Shown here: piece by piece, positions 46,404-55,791 of the stretch | Layout: each line of letters opens with the position of its first letter | How positions within the stretch are numbered: the stretch's first letter is position 1 | From: Lysobacterales bacterium | GTDB lineage: Bacteria; Pseudomonadota; Gammaproteobacteria; Xanthomonadales; Ahniellaceae | Reading direction: 5' to 3' | Assembly (NCBI GenBank): GCA_016182785.1 | Contig: JACPFU010000031.1 | Coordinates: 1 to 64,000 of the forward strand | DNA length: 64,000 nucleotides | Position numbers and translations under genes: made by a program | Notes under the pieces: model-generated | What the model was told of the DNA's origin: nothing | Databases searched by the model: none | The model's input: only the letters and a program-made list of their open reading frames with translations

Positions 46404-48379
46404 CAGGCGGTGGCCTTGGCAGTGGCGGTCGCGCGCGCGGCGCTGCGTGCCGCACGCAGTTTCGGATCGGTGGCGGCGACCAGTCCGCCGCACATCATCA
46501 GCAGTGCGCCGAGCCAGATCCAGCGGATGAAGGGCTTGTGGTAGATGCGGATCGCCCAGGCATCGTCGGCACCGACCGGCTCGCCCATCGCGACGTACAG
46601 GTCGCGCGTGAGCCCGGGGTCGAGGTCGGCTTCGGTCATCACCTGGCGACCGCGGTACTGGCGCTTCTCCGGGGTCATGGTTTCGATCAAGCGGTCGCCG
46701 CGATAGACGCCGATCACGCCGCGGTCGGCGCTGAAGTTCGGGCCTTCGCGGTGTTCGAGCTTCTCGAACACGAAGCGGTAGCCGCGCACCTCGATGGATT
46801 CTCCCGGCACCAGGCGCACGTCCTTCTCGATGCTGCTGGCATCGGTCACGAATACGCCGATCACGAACACGCCGAGCCCGGCGTGCGCGATCAGCATGCC
46901 AATCAGGGAGGGGGTCAACCCGCGCCTCGGTAGGGGCGACCCCCCGTGGTCGCCCGCTGTCACACGGCCTCGCACGCGCAAATAGTCCAGCACCGAGACG
47001 ATCACCCAGCTACCAGCAAGCACCCCGAGCGCCGCCTTCCACGGCGCGCCTGCGAGCACGAAGGCGAGCGCGGCGAGCACGTTGGCGGCGATCAGTGACG
47101 GCATCAGGCGGCCGGCGAAGCGTGCGATCTGGTCATTGCGCCAGCGGATGTGCGGCGCGAAGGCGATCAGGAACACCACCGGCGCCATCAGCAGCGGGAA
47201 CAGCGTGCCGAAATACGGCGGTCCGACCGAAATCTTGCCCCAGTCGAACGCATCCGCCAGCAGCGGAAACAGCGTGCCGAGCAGCACCATCGCCGCGGCC
47301 GAGGTGAGCAAGACGTTGTTCAGCAGGATCGCCGACTCGCGTGACACCGGCGCGAAGCCGGGGTCGACCGCGAAGCGTTGCGCGCGCCATGCGTACAGTG
47401 CCAGCGCGCCGCCGGTAACCGATCCGAGGAAGGCGAGGATGAACACGCCGCGCGTCGGATCGGCGGCGAAGGCATGCACCGAGGTGAGCACGCCGGAGCG
47501 CACCAGGAAGGTCCCGAGCAGGGACAGCGAGAACGCCAGGATCGCGAGCAGCACGGTCCAGCGCAGCAGTTGCTGGCGCTGGTCGCTGACGACCATGCTG
47601 TGGATCAGCGCGGTACCGACCAGCCAGGGCATGAACGATGCGTTCTCGACCGGGTCCCAGAACCACCAGCCGCCCCAGCCGAGTTCGTAATAGGCCCACC
47701 ACGAGCCGAGCGCGATGCCAAACGTCAGGAACGCCCAGGCGACCAGCGTCCACGGTCGCGCCCAGCGCACCCAGCGGCTGTCGCCACGCCCTTCGATCAG
47801 GGCCGCCACCGCGAACGCAAACGCGATCGCGAAACCGACATAGCCGGCGTAGAGCATCGGCGGATGGAAGATCAGGCCCGGGTCCTGCAGCAGCGGGTTG
47901 AGGTCGTGGCCCTCGGGCCAGGCCGGCAGGTTGCGCAGGAACGGGTTCGAGGTGACGAGCGTGAACAGCAGGAAGCCGACCGCGACGAATCCGAGCACCG
48001 ACAGCACGCGCGCGACGAACGCTTCCGGCAATTCACGCGTGCGCAACGCCACCAGCGCGGTCCACAGCGACAGCATCAGCGCCCACAGCAGCAAGGAACC
48101 CTCATGCGCGCCCCACACCGCCGAGTAGCGATACAGCAGCGGCAGTTCCGAGTTCGAGTTGCGCGCGACGTAGGCGACCGAGAAGTCCTGCACCACGAAC
48201 GCATGCGTGAGCAGCGCGAAGGCAAGCCCGACCAGCGCGAACTGCACCAGCGCCGCCGGTCGTGCCAGCGCGATCCAGTGTGACCGCCCGGTCTGCGCGC
48301 CGATCAGCGGCACGATCGCCTGCACCGTCGCGACCAGCAGCGCCAGGATCAACGCGAACTGGCCAAGCTCGGGGATCAT
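46403..48379 (-). CDS. ccmF: Heme lyase subunit CcmF, with REP-derived in-frame insert
   Basis: Heme-handling subunit of System I, 658 residues and about fifteen membrane helices. The WWD heme-binding motif is GGWWFWDPVENASFMPWL. Around residues 470-485 the segment TAGDHGGSPLPRRGL lies where other CcmF proteins have a shorter linker; it is encoded by a REP-like palindrome (46934-46955) read in frame. The insert lies in a loop just before the helix LIGMLIAHAGLGVFVIG, so function is probably kept. It overlaps ccmE at its start and ccmG at its stop. Confidence 0.93.
   Translation of the reverse strand: MIPELGQFALILALLVATVQAIVPLIGAQTGRSHWIALARPAALVQFALVGLAFALLTHAFVVQDFSVAYVARNSNSELPLLYRYSAVWGAHEGSLLLWALMLSLWTALVALRTRELPEAFVARVLSVLGFVAVGFLLFTLVTSNPFLRNLPAWPEGHDLNPLLQDPGLIFHPPMLYAGYVGFAIAFAFAVAALIEGRGDSRWVRWARPWTLVAWAFLTFGIALGSWWAYYELGWGGWWFWDPVENASFMPWLVGTALIHSMVVSDQRQQLLRWTVLLAILAFSLSLLGTFLVRSGVLTSVHAFAADPTRGVFILAFLGSVTGGALALYAWRAQRFAVDPGFAPVSRESAILLNNVLLTSAAAMVLLGTLFPLLADAFDWGKISVGPPYFGTLFPLLMAPVVFLIAFAPHIRWRNDQIARFAGRLMPSLIAANVLAALAFVLAGAPWKAALGVLAGSWVIVSVLDYLRVRGRVTAGDHGGSPLPRRGLTPSLIGMLIAHAGLGVFVIGVFVTDASSIEKDVRLVPGESIEVRGYRFVFEKLEHREGPNFSADRGVIGVYRGDRLIETMTPEKRQYRGRQVMTEADLDPGLTRDLYVAMGEPVGADDAWAIRIYHKPFIRWIWLGALLMMCGGLVAATDPKLRAARSAARATATAKATA
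46931..46957. repeat. REP-like palindrome inside ccmF
   Basis: GGGCGACC (46934-46941) pairs perfectly with GGTCGCCC (46948-46955) around CCCCGT, preceded by GGTAG. It has the same plan as the intergenic REPs at 34352-34443 (GTAGG, stem, CGTGG, stem) but sits in coding DNA and keeps the reading frame open. Confidence 0.65.
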
Positions 48380-48822
48380 CGGGCCGCGTCCTTCTGCGCC
48401 TTGGCCTTGGCGATCGCGTCGGCGACTTCGGCGGGCATGTAGTTCTCGTCATGCTTGGCCAGCACCTCTTCGGCGAGGAAGCGGCGCTCGCCTTCCAGGG
48501 TACCGGTCGCGACCACGCTCTGGCCCTCGCGGAACAGGTCGGGCAGGATGCCGCTGAAGTGCACCGGGATCTGCTTGAAACGGTCGGTGACGATGAACTC
48601 GACCTCGAGCGAAGTTGGCGAGCGCTGGACGCTGCCCTCGAGCACCACGCCGCCCAGGCGGAAGCGATGGCCCTGCGGTGCCTTGCCGGCGGCGATGTCG
48701 GACGGGCTGACGAAGTGCTGCAGGTTTTCGCGCAACGCATAGACCACGAAGCCGGCGGCGATGCCGAGCCCGAGCAGGCCGATCGAGAGTGCCACCAGGC
48801 GGCGACGGCGCACCGGGTTCAT
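48376..48822 (-). CDS. ccmE: Heme chaperone CcmE
   Basis: Periplasmic heme chaperone anchored by one helix (residues 8-29), 148 residues with an OB-fold. The heme-attaching histidine is H124 and the axial tyrosine Y128 in LAKHDENYMP. LEGSVQRSPTSLEVEFIVTD is the conserved core. The start at 48822 overlaps the ccmD stop by ATGA. Confidence 0.94.
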   Translation of the reverse strand: MNPVRRRRLVALSIGLLGLGIAAGFVVYALRENLQHFVSPSDIAAGKAPQGHRFRLGGVVLEGSVQRSPTSLEVEFIVTDRFKQIPVHFSGILPDLFREGQSVVATGTLEGERRFLAEEVLAKHDENYMPAEVADAIAKAKAQKDAAR

Positions 48823-48968
48823 GCGTTCTTCCTGCGTTCGACGCGCGCCGCACGGGCGCCCAGTTCGCGGCGCAGGCGGCGCAAGGCAAGGCGCGGTGCG
48901 ACGAAATCCCAGACCAGGAACGCGGCGAACACCGCGTACGAGGCAATGATGAAAGGCGTATGGCTCAT
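48819..48968 (-). CDS. ccmD: Small heme exporter subunit CcmD
   Basis: A 49-residue inner-membrane peptide that helps release holo-CcmE from the CcmABC complex. MSHTPFIIASYAVFAAFLVWD is one membrane helix, followed by a basic cytoplasmic tail RLRRELGARAARVERRK. It overlaps ccmC by ATGA and ccmE by ATGA, confirming that this very short gene is real. Confidence 0.88.
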   Translation of the reverse strand: MSHTPFIIASYAVFAAFLVWDFVAPRLALRRLRRELGARAARVERRKNA

Positions 48969-49729
48969 GCTTGCGGTCTCCGCGGTCCGAACAGCGCCGT
49001 CTGTGCCCATTCCTTGCCGGCCTCGAACTCCAGCAGCGCCGCGCGCGTGCGCGCCAGCAGCGAGGCACCGAACCAGAACTTGGTTGCGAACGCCATCAGG
49101 ATCAAGGGCCACAGCATCGATTCATGGATGCTCGACTTGCCGGCGAACAGGTTGATCGAGTTGCCCTGGTGCAGCGTGTTCCACCAGTTCACCGAGAAGT
49201 GGATCACCGGCAGGTTGATCAATCCGATCAGCGCCAGCAGGCTTGCGGCGCGTGCGCCCTTGCGCTGGTCTTCGATGGCGTTGTACAGGCCGATCACGCC
49301 GAAGTAGAGGAACAGCAATACCAGTTCCGAGGTCAGGCGCGCGTCCCAGACCCAGTACGTGCCCCAGGTCGGGCGCCCCCACAGGCTGCCGGTGATCAGC
49401 GTCACCGCGGTGAAGCCGGCGCCGATCGGGGCCGCCGCCATCGCCATCAATTCCGCGACCTTGAAGTGCCAGACCAGAGCGCAGAATCCGGCGGCGGCCA
49501 TGAATCCGTAGATGAACAGCGACATCCACGCCGCCGGGATGTGGATGTACATGATCCGTGCCGACTCGCCCTGCAGGTAGTCGGCGGGTGCCTTGACCAG
49601 CCCCAGGTAGAGCGCAGCAGCGCCGCAGATCACGGCGAGTGCCAGCAGCCAGGGCTCGAAGCGCAGCGCCACCCGATGGAATTTCTCGGGAGAGCCGAAA
49701 CTGTTCAGCCAGATCAGGAAGGTGTTCAT
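48965..49729 (-). CDS. ccmC: Heme export protein CcmC
   Basis: Heme-handling membrane protein with six predicted helices and a WWD domain, 254 residues: GSLWGRPTWGTYWVWDARLTSE is the tryptophan-rich heme-binding loop. It attaches heme to CcmE. The start at 49729 (MNTFLIWLN) is preferred over 49747, which would overlap ccmB; four bases separate it from the ccmB stop. Confidence 0.94.
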   Translation of the reverse strand: MNTFLIWLNSFGSPEKFHRVALRFEPWLLALAVICGAAALYLGLVKAPADYLQGESARIMYIHIPAAWMSLFIYGFMAAAGFCALVWHFKVAELMAMAAAPIGAGFTAVTLITGSLWGRPTWGTYWVWDARLTSELVLLFLYFGVIGLYNAIEDQRKGARAASLLALIGLINLPVIHFSVNWWNTLHQGNSINLFAGKSSIHESMLWPLILMAFATKFWFGASLLARTRAALLEFEAGKEWAQTALFGPRRPQA

Positions 49730-49733
49730 GGGA

Positions 49734-50417
49734 TCAGTGGTTTCCAAGGCGTAAGGCGGCGGCGCAGACCAGCGGACCGAGGCTGACCGCGGCGGCGAGG
49801 CCGGCGGCGAGCAGCAGCAGCGGCTGCGTGGTCGAGGCGCCGGTCAGGCTGGCTTCGACCGCGCCGGCGCCGAAGATCAGCACCGGCACCACCAGCGGCA
49901 GCACGATCAGCGACAGCAACATGCCGGCGCGGCGCAGGCCCGCGGTGAGCGCCGCGGCGCAGGCGCCGATGACGCTGATGATCGGGGTTCCGAGTGCAAG
50001 CGAGGTCAACAGCACCGGCAGCGCGCGCGGCGACAGCCCGAGCGCGGTCGCGGCGAGCGGCGTGATCGCGAGCAAGGGCAGCCCGGTCGCGATCCAGTGC
50101 AGCAGGATCTTGGCCCCGGCCAGCACCGCCAGCGGCTGGGCGCTGGTGAGCATCACGTCGAGCGAGCCTTCCTCCAGGTCGGCGCGGAACAGCGCGTCCA
50201 GCGACAGCAGGCTGGCGAGCAGCACGATGACCCAGATCACGCCGCCGGCGATGCGCGCGAGCTTGGCCGCTTCCGGCCCGAGCGCGAGCGGGAACAGGGT
50301 GATGACGATGGCCGCGAACCAGATCGGGTTCAGCGCGTCGGCGCGCCGCCGCCACAGCGACAGCGCGTCACGGCGGATCACGCCGAAGAACGCGGAGAGC
50401 ACGCTGCCCTTACGCAT
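49734..50417 (-). CDS. ccmB: Heme exporter protein CcmB
   Basis: Membrane subunit of the CcmAB ATPase complex, 227 residues with six predicted helices. FGVIRRDALSLWRRRADALNP is the typical CcmB N-terminus, and EEGSLDVMLTSAQPL a conserved cytoplasmic loop. It overlaps ccmA by 8 bases. Confidence 0.93.
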   Translation of the reverse strand: MRKGSVLSAFFGVIRRDALSLWRRRADALNPIWFAAIVITLFPLALGPEAAKLARIAGGVIWVIVLLASLLSLDALFRADLEEGSLDVMLTSAQPLAVLAGAKILLHWIATGLPLLAITPLAATALGLSPRALPVLLTSLALGTPIISVIGACAAALTAGLRRAGMLLSLIVLPLVVPVLIFGAGAVEASLTGASTTQPLLLLAAGLAAAVSLGPLVCAAALRLGNH

Positions 50418-51051
50418 CGGCGAGCTCCAGGCGCATGCGCCGCACGCGCGACAGTTGCGGCTCGATCAGTCCGTGCGAGGTGATCAGCGCCGCGCCACCG
50501 CGGGCGATGTGGCCTTCGAGCAGGCGGTCGACCAGGATCTGGCCGTCGCGGTCGAGGTTGGCGTAGGGCTCGTCCAGCAACCACAGATGATTGGCGGTAT
50601 GCAGCAGCGCGGCGAGCGCGCAGCGCTTGCGTTGGCCGGCGGAAAGCCGGCGCACCGGCATGTGCTCGAAGCCGGCCAGGCCAACGCTGTGCAACGCCGC
50701 CATCGCCGCGATACCGGGGCGGACCCCATACAGGCAGGCGAAGAAGTCGAGTTGCTCGAGCGGCGAAAGATCGGCGCGCAGGCCAGTGGCGTGGCTGAGA
50801 AAACCGACTGGCGCGAGCAGGTCTTCCGACTCGATCCCGGCGCGCAGGATCTGGCCATGGCTCGGTGCCAGCAGACCCGCAAGCACACGCAGCAGGGTGG
50901 TTTTTCCGCTGCCGTTGCCGCCCTCGACCAGCAGCACCTCGCCGGCGCGCAACTCAAGGTCGAGCGGGCCGAAGATCGGTTCGCCCTGGCGCACGACGGC
51001 CAGGCCGCGCGCTGCCAGGAGCGGCACGGAATCATCGGGGGAATCGGACAT
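50410..51051 (-). CDS. ccmA: Cytochrome c biogenesis ATP-binding protein CcmA
   Basis: ABC ATPase of 213 residues that, with CcmB, releases holo-CcmE. Walker A is EGGNGSGKTTLLR, signature RRLSAGQRKRCALA, Walker B LWLLDEPYANLD. The start at 51051 is set by family alignment; the frame runs further upstream only as noncoding shadow. First gene of the ccm operon; a 23-base gap separates it from the end of the DUF3293 gene on the same strand. Confidence 0.94.
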   Translation of the reverse strand: MSDSPDDSVPLLAARGLAVVRQGEPIFGPLDLELRAGEVLLVEGGNGSGKTTLLRVLAGLLAPSHGQILRAGIESEDLLAPVGFLSHATGLRADLSPLEQLDFFACLYGVRPGIAAMAALHSVGLAGFEHMPVRRLSAGQRKRCALAALLHTANHLWLLDEPYANLDRDGQILVDRLLEGHIARGGAALITSHGLIEPQLSRVRRMRLELADA

Positions 51052-51074
51052 GGTCGGTCGGGAAAAGTGGACCG

Positions 51075-51536
51075 CTATGCTACCCATTCGACGTTCGCAG
51101 CGTCCATGTCGGCGCGGTGGAATCGCTCGTGCCAGAAGGCCCGGTAGCAGCGCAGCCGAGCCGGCTGGCCCGGGTGCAGTGCCACCGTGGCCAGTTGCCG
51201 GAATTGGTGCGCGAGCCGGTCGACCAGCGCATCCGGCACCGCGTGCAGCACGACGCAGGGTTCCTGCCACGGGCTCGGTTGACCGGCAGCCGCCGCCGGC
51301 GCGCGCGCGAAGCCCGCTTCGCCGTGCCATCCGGCTGCTGCCACCGCTTCCAGCAAACACTGCTGTGCGGCCAGGTTGCTGGCGTCGGGGCAGGCCGCAC
51401 CGAGCGGGTTGTATGCGGTGATCCAGTGTCGTGAAGCCGGCAGCGCGCTGGATTCACCGATGTGAATCAACGCCGGCGTGCCGTGTTCGCAGCCATACTC
51501 GGCGTGCAGGAATTGGTCGAGCAGATCGTGTTCCAT
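51075..51536 (-). CDS. DUF3293 domain protein
   Basis: A 153-residue soluble protein beginning MEHDLLDQFLHAEYGCEHG. The pattern HWITAYNPLGAACPDASNLAAQQCLLEAV is the DUF3293 hallmark. The family's biochemical role is unknown. Start at 51536 is preferred; an earlier ATG at 51611 would overlap the start of the divergent protease. It is likely expressed from the short divergent region shared with that protease. Confidence 0.75.
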   Translation of the reverse strand: MEHDLLDQFLHAEYGCEHGTPALIHIGESSALPASRHWITAYNPLGAACPDASNLAAQQCLLEAVAAAGWHGEAGFARAPAAAAGQPSPWQEPCVVLHAVPDALVDRLAHQFRQLATVALHPGQPARLRCYRAFWHERFHRADMDAANVEWVA

Positions 51537-51609
51537 TCGGGTACAGGTGCAGGGCGTAGAAAGATTTGCGATGATCGCCGGCTCGCGATCGTAAAGAAAG
51601 GTATCCATC

Positions 51610-54600
51610 ATGACTCACGTTCGTCTCGGCGCTGTGTTCTGCGCCTCGCTGGCCCTGTTCGGCGCGGCCCATGCCGCGGACGCGCGCAAGGTCTACCTGG
51701 TTTCGCTGGCGGAGCCGGCGGCGACCGTGTTCGAGCGCGTCGAACAGCTCGGCAACGCCAAGCGCGCGCTCGCGCTTCAGCCCACCGCGATCAGCGTCAC
51801 CGGCCAGCGCCGCTTCGACGCCAAGGCCGCGCCGGTGCAGCGCTACGTCGAGTTCCTGCACCAGCGCCAGGACCAGGTGCTCGCGCTCGGCGCCAAGCAA
51901 TTCGGGCGCGCGTTGACGCCGACCCACCGCTACGACCTGGTGGCCAACGGCTTTGCCATCGAACTCACCGCCGCCGAGGCCAAAGCGCTGGCGCAGCTCG
52001 ATGGCGTGGCACGGGTGCGGCCCGATTTCGAGCGCCGCATGTTGACCGACGCCGGCCCGCAGTGGATCGGTGCCGAGCCGATCTGGAATGGCACGGTCAT
52101 CGGTTCCGGCATCCACACCAAGGGCGAGGGCGTGGTCGTCGGCGTGGTCGACAGCGGCGTCAATCCGACCCATCCCTCGTTCCAGGACCTGTCCAGCGAC
52201 GGCTACAACCACAGCAACCCGCGTAGCCAGCGCTATGGCGTCTGCAACAACGCCGGCGAGACCCGCTGCAGCGACAAGCTGATCGGCCTGTACGACTACA
52301 TCAACGAAACCTGCACCGGACAGACGACCACGCCCAAGGGCAACGACTGCATGGGACACGGCACCCACGTCGCCAGCACGGTGCTCGGCAATCCGTTCAC
52401 GGTGACGCAGACCGGCAACACCACTTCGGTGCAGATCACGCCCTCGGGCGTGGCGCCGCGCTCCAACCTGATCATGTACAAGGCCTGCAACAAGGACAAC
52501 AGCTGCGTCGGCTCGGCGCTGGTTGCGGCGCTGAACCAGGCAGTGACCGATGCCGTCGACGTGATCAACTACTCGATCGGCGGCGGCGAGCGCGATCCGT
52601 GGTCCGGCGTGCGCGGCGGCGGCATCGATGACGGCAGCGCCTTCCTGAACGCGCGCGCCGCCGGCATCGTCGGCGTGGTCGCGGCCGGCAACGAAGGCCC
52701 CGGCGTCAGCACGCTCGGCGCGCCCGGCAACGCGCCCTGGGTGATCACCGCGGCCAACTCGAATTCGGGTCGCTACTTCGGCAACACCGTCACCGGCATC
52801 AACGGCAGCGGCATCGCCGCGCCGTTCGACCTGGCCGGCGTTGGCTTCACCGGTGCCGCGGCCAGCGCCCAGATCGTGCATGCCAAGGACTATGGCAACG
52901 CGCTCTGCGGCACCGGCTTCTCGACCGCGAACACCTCGACCTGCAACAGCAGCATGAGCAATCCGTTCGCGCCCGGGACCTTCACCGGCAAGATCGTGAT
53001 CTGCAACCGCGGCGAGTACGCGCGCGTCGAGAAGGGCTGCAACGTCAAGCTCGCCGGCGCACTCGGGATGATCCTGGTGAACCTGCCCGGCGGCGACAGC
53101 AATCTGGTCTCGGACAACCACTTCCTGCCGGCGGTGCAGCTCGACGCGGCGGCCGGGACCACGCTGCGCGACGCGGTAGAAGCGGCGCGTCTTGCGGGCG
53201 GCAGCGTCAGCGGCGCCATTGCCGGCGTGCAGCGGCGCATCGATGGCCGTGGCGACGTGCTCAACTCGAGCAGCAGCCGCGGACCGGTCAGCACCTACTC
53301 GGGCGTACTCAAACCGAACGTGGCCGCGCCGGGTACCGCGATCGTCGCCGCCGACCACGACTCGAGCGGCACCGCGACCATGACCGGCACCTCGATGGCG
53401 ACGCCGCACGTCGCCGGCGCGGCCGCGCTGCTGATCGCGGGCAATCCGGCGTGGAGCGCGGCGCAGGTGGAGTCGGCATTGCTGACCACTGCCGCCGATC
53501 GCGTGGTGCTCGACGACGGCGTCACCGATGCGCTCTATGTCGAGGGCGGCGCCGGACGGGTGTCGCTGGCCGACGCTGCGCGCGCCGGCCTGCACTTCGC
53601 GGTCTCGCGCGCCGAGTATGTCGCCGCCGATCCGGCGATCGGGGGCAACCCGAAGTCGCTGAACCTGCCGTTCGCGCACGATGGCAACTGCTTCGAGCAG
53701 TGCAGCTTCACCCGCGTTGCCACCGCGAACGTCGGCGGCAGCTGGCGCGTGGAGACGACGCTGCCGACCGGCGCGACCGCGAGCGTGACGCCGAGCACCT
53801 TCACCCTCGCTGCGGGGGCCAGCCAGAGCCTCGCGATCGCCATCGACGTGAACAACGCGGCATTGGTCGGCAGCTGGGTGGACGGCCAGATCCGGCTGAT
53901 CCCGAACGACCCGAACGTCGCCACCACGACGCTGCCGATCTCGGTGTTCGCCGACTCCGGCAACATGCCCTCCAGCATCCAGATCGAGACCGCGACCGAG
54001 AGCGGTTTCCGCGACATCGACTTCTCCGGACTCGTGGCCCTGCCCGACCTGACCATCGAGAACTCGACGCTGGTCGCGGCGCAGCGTTTCGATCGCGCGA
54101 TCGCCGTCGACTCCACCCAGGATGACGTCTACGACAATTCCGGCGGCACCTACACCACGCTGGTCGGACCGACCAGCGCCGGGCTCAACGTCGACGGCAT
54201 GCTGTTTGCGCGCACCGCGGCCGGAACTTCCGGCGACATCGACCTGTACGTCGGCATCGACGCCGATGGCGACGGGCTGCCCGACGAGGACGAGGAGCTG
54301 TGCCGCTCGGCCAGCGCCGGCAACGAGGAGTCCTGCCAGATCGACACCTGGTTCACCGGCGCCGACCAGCATTACTGGGTGCTGGTGCAGCGTTACTCGG
54401 GCACCGCTTCGGCGCAGATCGAGATCGAGACCGCGCACATTCCGACCGCGAACGGCGCCGACTCCAGCCTGGCCCTGAGCGGGCCGCGCGTGCTGAACCG
54501 GCTGGCCGCGTTCAAGGCTCGCGTCGCCTGGAGCGCCCCGTGGCTCGAAGCCGGCAAGACCGCCTACGCGATCGCGCGGTTCGGGGCGACGCAGGCGCGG

Positions 54601-55752
54601 ACCTCCGGAGTCGGTGAAGTGCTGGTGTCGATCAAGCGCACCGCTTCCGCAACGCCGCAGCCGATCGTGCTGAACGGACTCGGCGACAGCGAGCGCATCA
54701 CACTGGCCGCCGGTACCGCGCACGAGCGCATCGTCATCGACGTGCCGCCGAACGCCACCGGGTTGCACGTGACCACGAGCGGCAGCGGCGAGGTCGATCT
54801 GTACGTCGCGAAGGCAGTCGATCCGCTGTCCCCGCCGACCTTCGCCGCGGCGCCGGCACGCGGGCTGGCGCAGGGCACTTCCATGCATCCGGGGGCAACC
54901 GAAGTCGTGGACCTGCTGGCGCCGACGCTGACGCCGGGACGCTGGTACGTGACTCCGGTGAACAGCGGTGCGACCGCGGCTACGTTCACGCTCAACGTCG
55001 ATCTGGATTTCGGCGCCGGCAGCGTGCGCCCGGCGATGCAGACCTACTTCAACCCGAACCGCTCCGGCCACGGCATGTTCCTGTCGCAGGTCGCAAACGT
55101 CTGGGCGCTGGTCTGGTACACCTACCTGCAGGACGGCACGCCGGTCTGGTACTACGCGGGCGGTACGGCGCCGAGCGGCAACGACGGCGTGTGGCGGGTG
55201 CCGCTGACTCGTTACACCTGGAACGGGACACCGGCCTACCGCAGTGTCGGCGAGGTGATTCTGACCTTCAACACCGCCACCAGCTTCACCTTCTCGTGGT
55301 TGCTCGACGGCGAGTACGGCAGCGAGCCGTTCCAGATCCTGGGGCCGTTGACCTGTCCGAACCTCGGGGGCTCGCCGGCGCAATACAGTGGTGCATGGTT
55401 TCAGCCCGGAGACGGCGGCTGGGGCTTCAGCGTCACCGCGGTGGCGGTGGCCGACGCCGAGGGGGCCTACATCTTCGACAGCTTGGGTAACCCGCGCTGG
55501 TTGCTCGGGTCGGTGGTTCCGCCCGCCACCACCGTAGTGATTCCGCTGCGCCAGTACACCGGCTTCTGCCCGACCTGCGCGCGCAGCGGCGACCCGGCCA
55601 CGCAAGTCGTTGGCAGCATCACCCGCCGCTACAGCAACAACGGCAGCGGCAGCCTCGACATCAGTGCCAGCTACGCCCCGCCGGTCTCGGGCAACTGGAA
55701 CCGCGTCGGCTCGACCCAGTCCAAGATCACCCCGGACATCGCCTGCCAGTAG
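51610..55752 (+). CDS. Secreted subtilisin-like serine peptidase (S8) with PA domain and duplicated C-terminal module
   Basis: A 1380-residue exported protease. Signal peptide residues 1-22, an inhibitor-like propeptide (about 25-145), then the catalytic domain with D181 (GVVDSGVN), H250 (GHGTHVAS) and S595 (GTSMATPHVAG). A PA insert domain is at about 390-530. A beta-rich region follows, including a prepeptidase-like stretch (DIDLYVGIDADGDGLPDEDEE). The last 240 residues hold two related halves, at about 1144-1245 and 1262-1350, each with F-x-P, G-x-G-(M/F) and WY/Y...G-x-P-x-W. AAAGAAAGG lies before the ATG. Likely an extracellular nutrient-acquiring protease. Confidence 0.9.
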   Translation: MTHVRLGAVFCASLALFGAAHAADARKVYLVSLAEPAATVFERVEQLGNAKRALALQPTAISVTGQRRFDAKAAPVQRYVEFLHQRQDQVLALGAKQFGRALTPTHRYDLVANGFAIELTAAEAKALAQLDGVARVRPDFERRMLTDAGPQWIGAEPIWNGTVIGSGIHTKGEGVVVGVVDSGVNPTHPSFQDLSSDGYNHSNPRSQRYGVCNNAGETRCSDKLIGLYDYINETCTGQTTTPKGNDCMGHGTHVASTVLGNPFTVTQTGNTTSVQITPSGVAPRSNLIMYKACNKDNSCVGSALVAALNQAVTDAVDVINYSIGGGERDPWSGVRGGGIDDGSAFLNARAAGIVGVVAAGNEGPGVSTLGAPGNAPWVITAANSNSGRYFGNTVTGINGSGIAAPFDLAGVGFTGAAASAQIVHAKDYGNALCGTGFSTANTSTCNSSMSNPFAPGTFTGKIVICNRGEYARVEKGCNVKLAGALGMILVNLPGGDSNLVSDNHFLPAVQLDAAAGTTLRDAVEAARLAGGSVSGAIAGVQRRIDGRGDVLNSSSSRGPVSTYSGVLKPNVAAPGTAIVAADHDSSGTATMTGTSMATPHVAGAAALLIAGNPAWSAAQVESALLTTAADRVVLDDGVTDALYVEGGAGRVSLADAARAGLHFAVSRAEYVAADPAIGGNPKSLNLPFAHDGNCFEQCSFTRVATANVGGSWRVETTLPTGATASVTPSTFTLAAGASQSLAIAIDVNNAALVGSWVDGQIRLIPNDPNVATTTLPISVFADSGNMPSSIQIETATESGFRDIDFSGLVALPDLTIENSTLVAAQRFDRAIAVDSTQDDVYDNSGGTYTTLVGPTSAGLNVDGMLFARTAAGTSGDIDLYVGIDADGDGLPDEDEELCRSASAGNEESCQIDTWFTGADQHYWVLVQRYSGTASAQIEIETAHIPTANGADSSLALSGPRVLNRLAAFKARVAWSAPWLEAGKTAYAIARFGATQARTSGVGEVLVSIKRTASATPQPIVLNGLGDSERITLAAGTAHERIVIDVPPNATGLHVTTSGSGEVDLYVAKAVDPLSPPTFAAAPARGLAQGTSMHPGATEVVDLLAPTLTPGRWYVTPVNSGATAATFTLNVDLDFGAGSVRPAMQTYFNPNRSGHGMFLSQVANVWALVWYTYLQDGTPVWYYAGGTAPSGNDGVWRVPLTRYTWNGTPAYRSVGEVILTFNTATSFTFSWLLDGEYGSEPFQILGPLTCPNLGGSPAQYSGAWFQPGDGGWGFSVTAVAVADAEGAYIFDSLGNPRWLLGSVVPPATTVVIPLRQYTGFCPTCARSGDPATQVVGSITRRYSNNGSGSLDISASYAPPVSGNWNRVGSTQSKITPDIACQ

Positions 55753-55764
55753 CCGGCATGGCCG

Positions 55765-55790
55765 CGGCGCCGCCGGTTGCGGCGGCGCCG
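55765..55790. terminator. Bidirectional terminator between the protease and kmo
   Basis: CGGCGCCGCC (55765-55774) and GGCGGCGCCG (55781-55790) form a perfect 10-base stem with a six-base loop GGTTGC, in the 39-base gap between two converging genes. T-runs are short, so Rho-independent action is likely but not certain. Confidence 0.7.
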
Positions 55791-55791
55791 T

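Noticed and set aside
51454..55605. A 1383-codon minus-strand frame opposite the subtilase
   Set aside because: Antisense to a protease with intact catalytic triad; no domain in the shadow.
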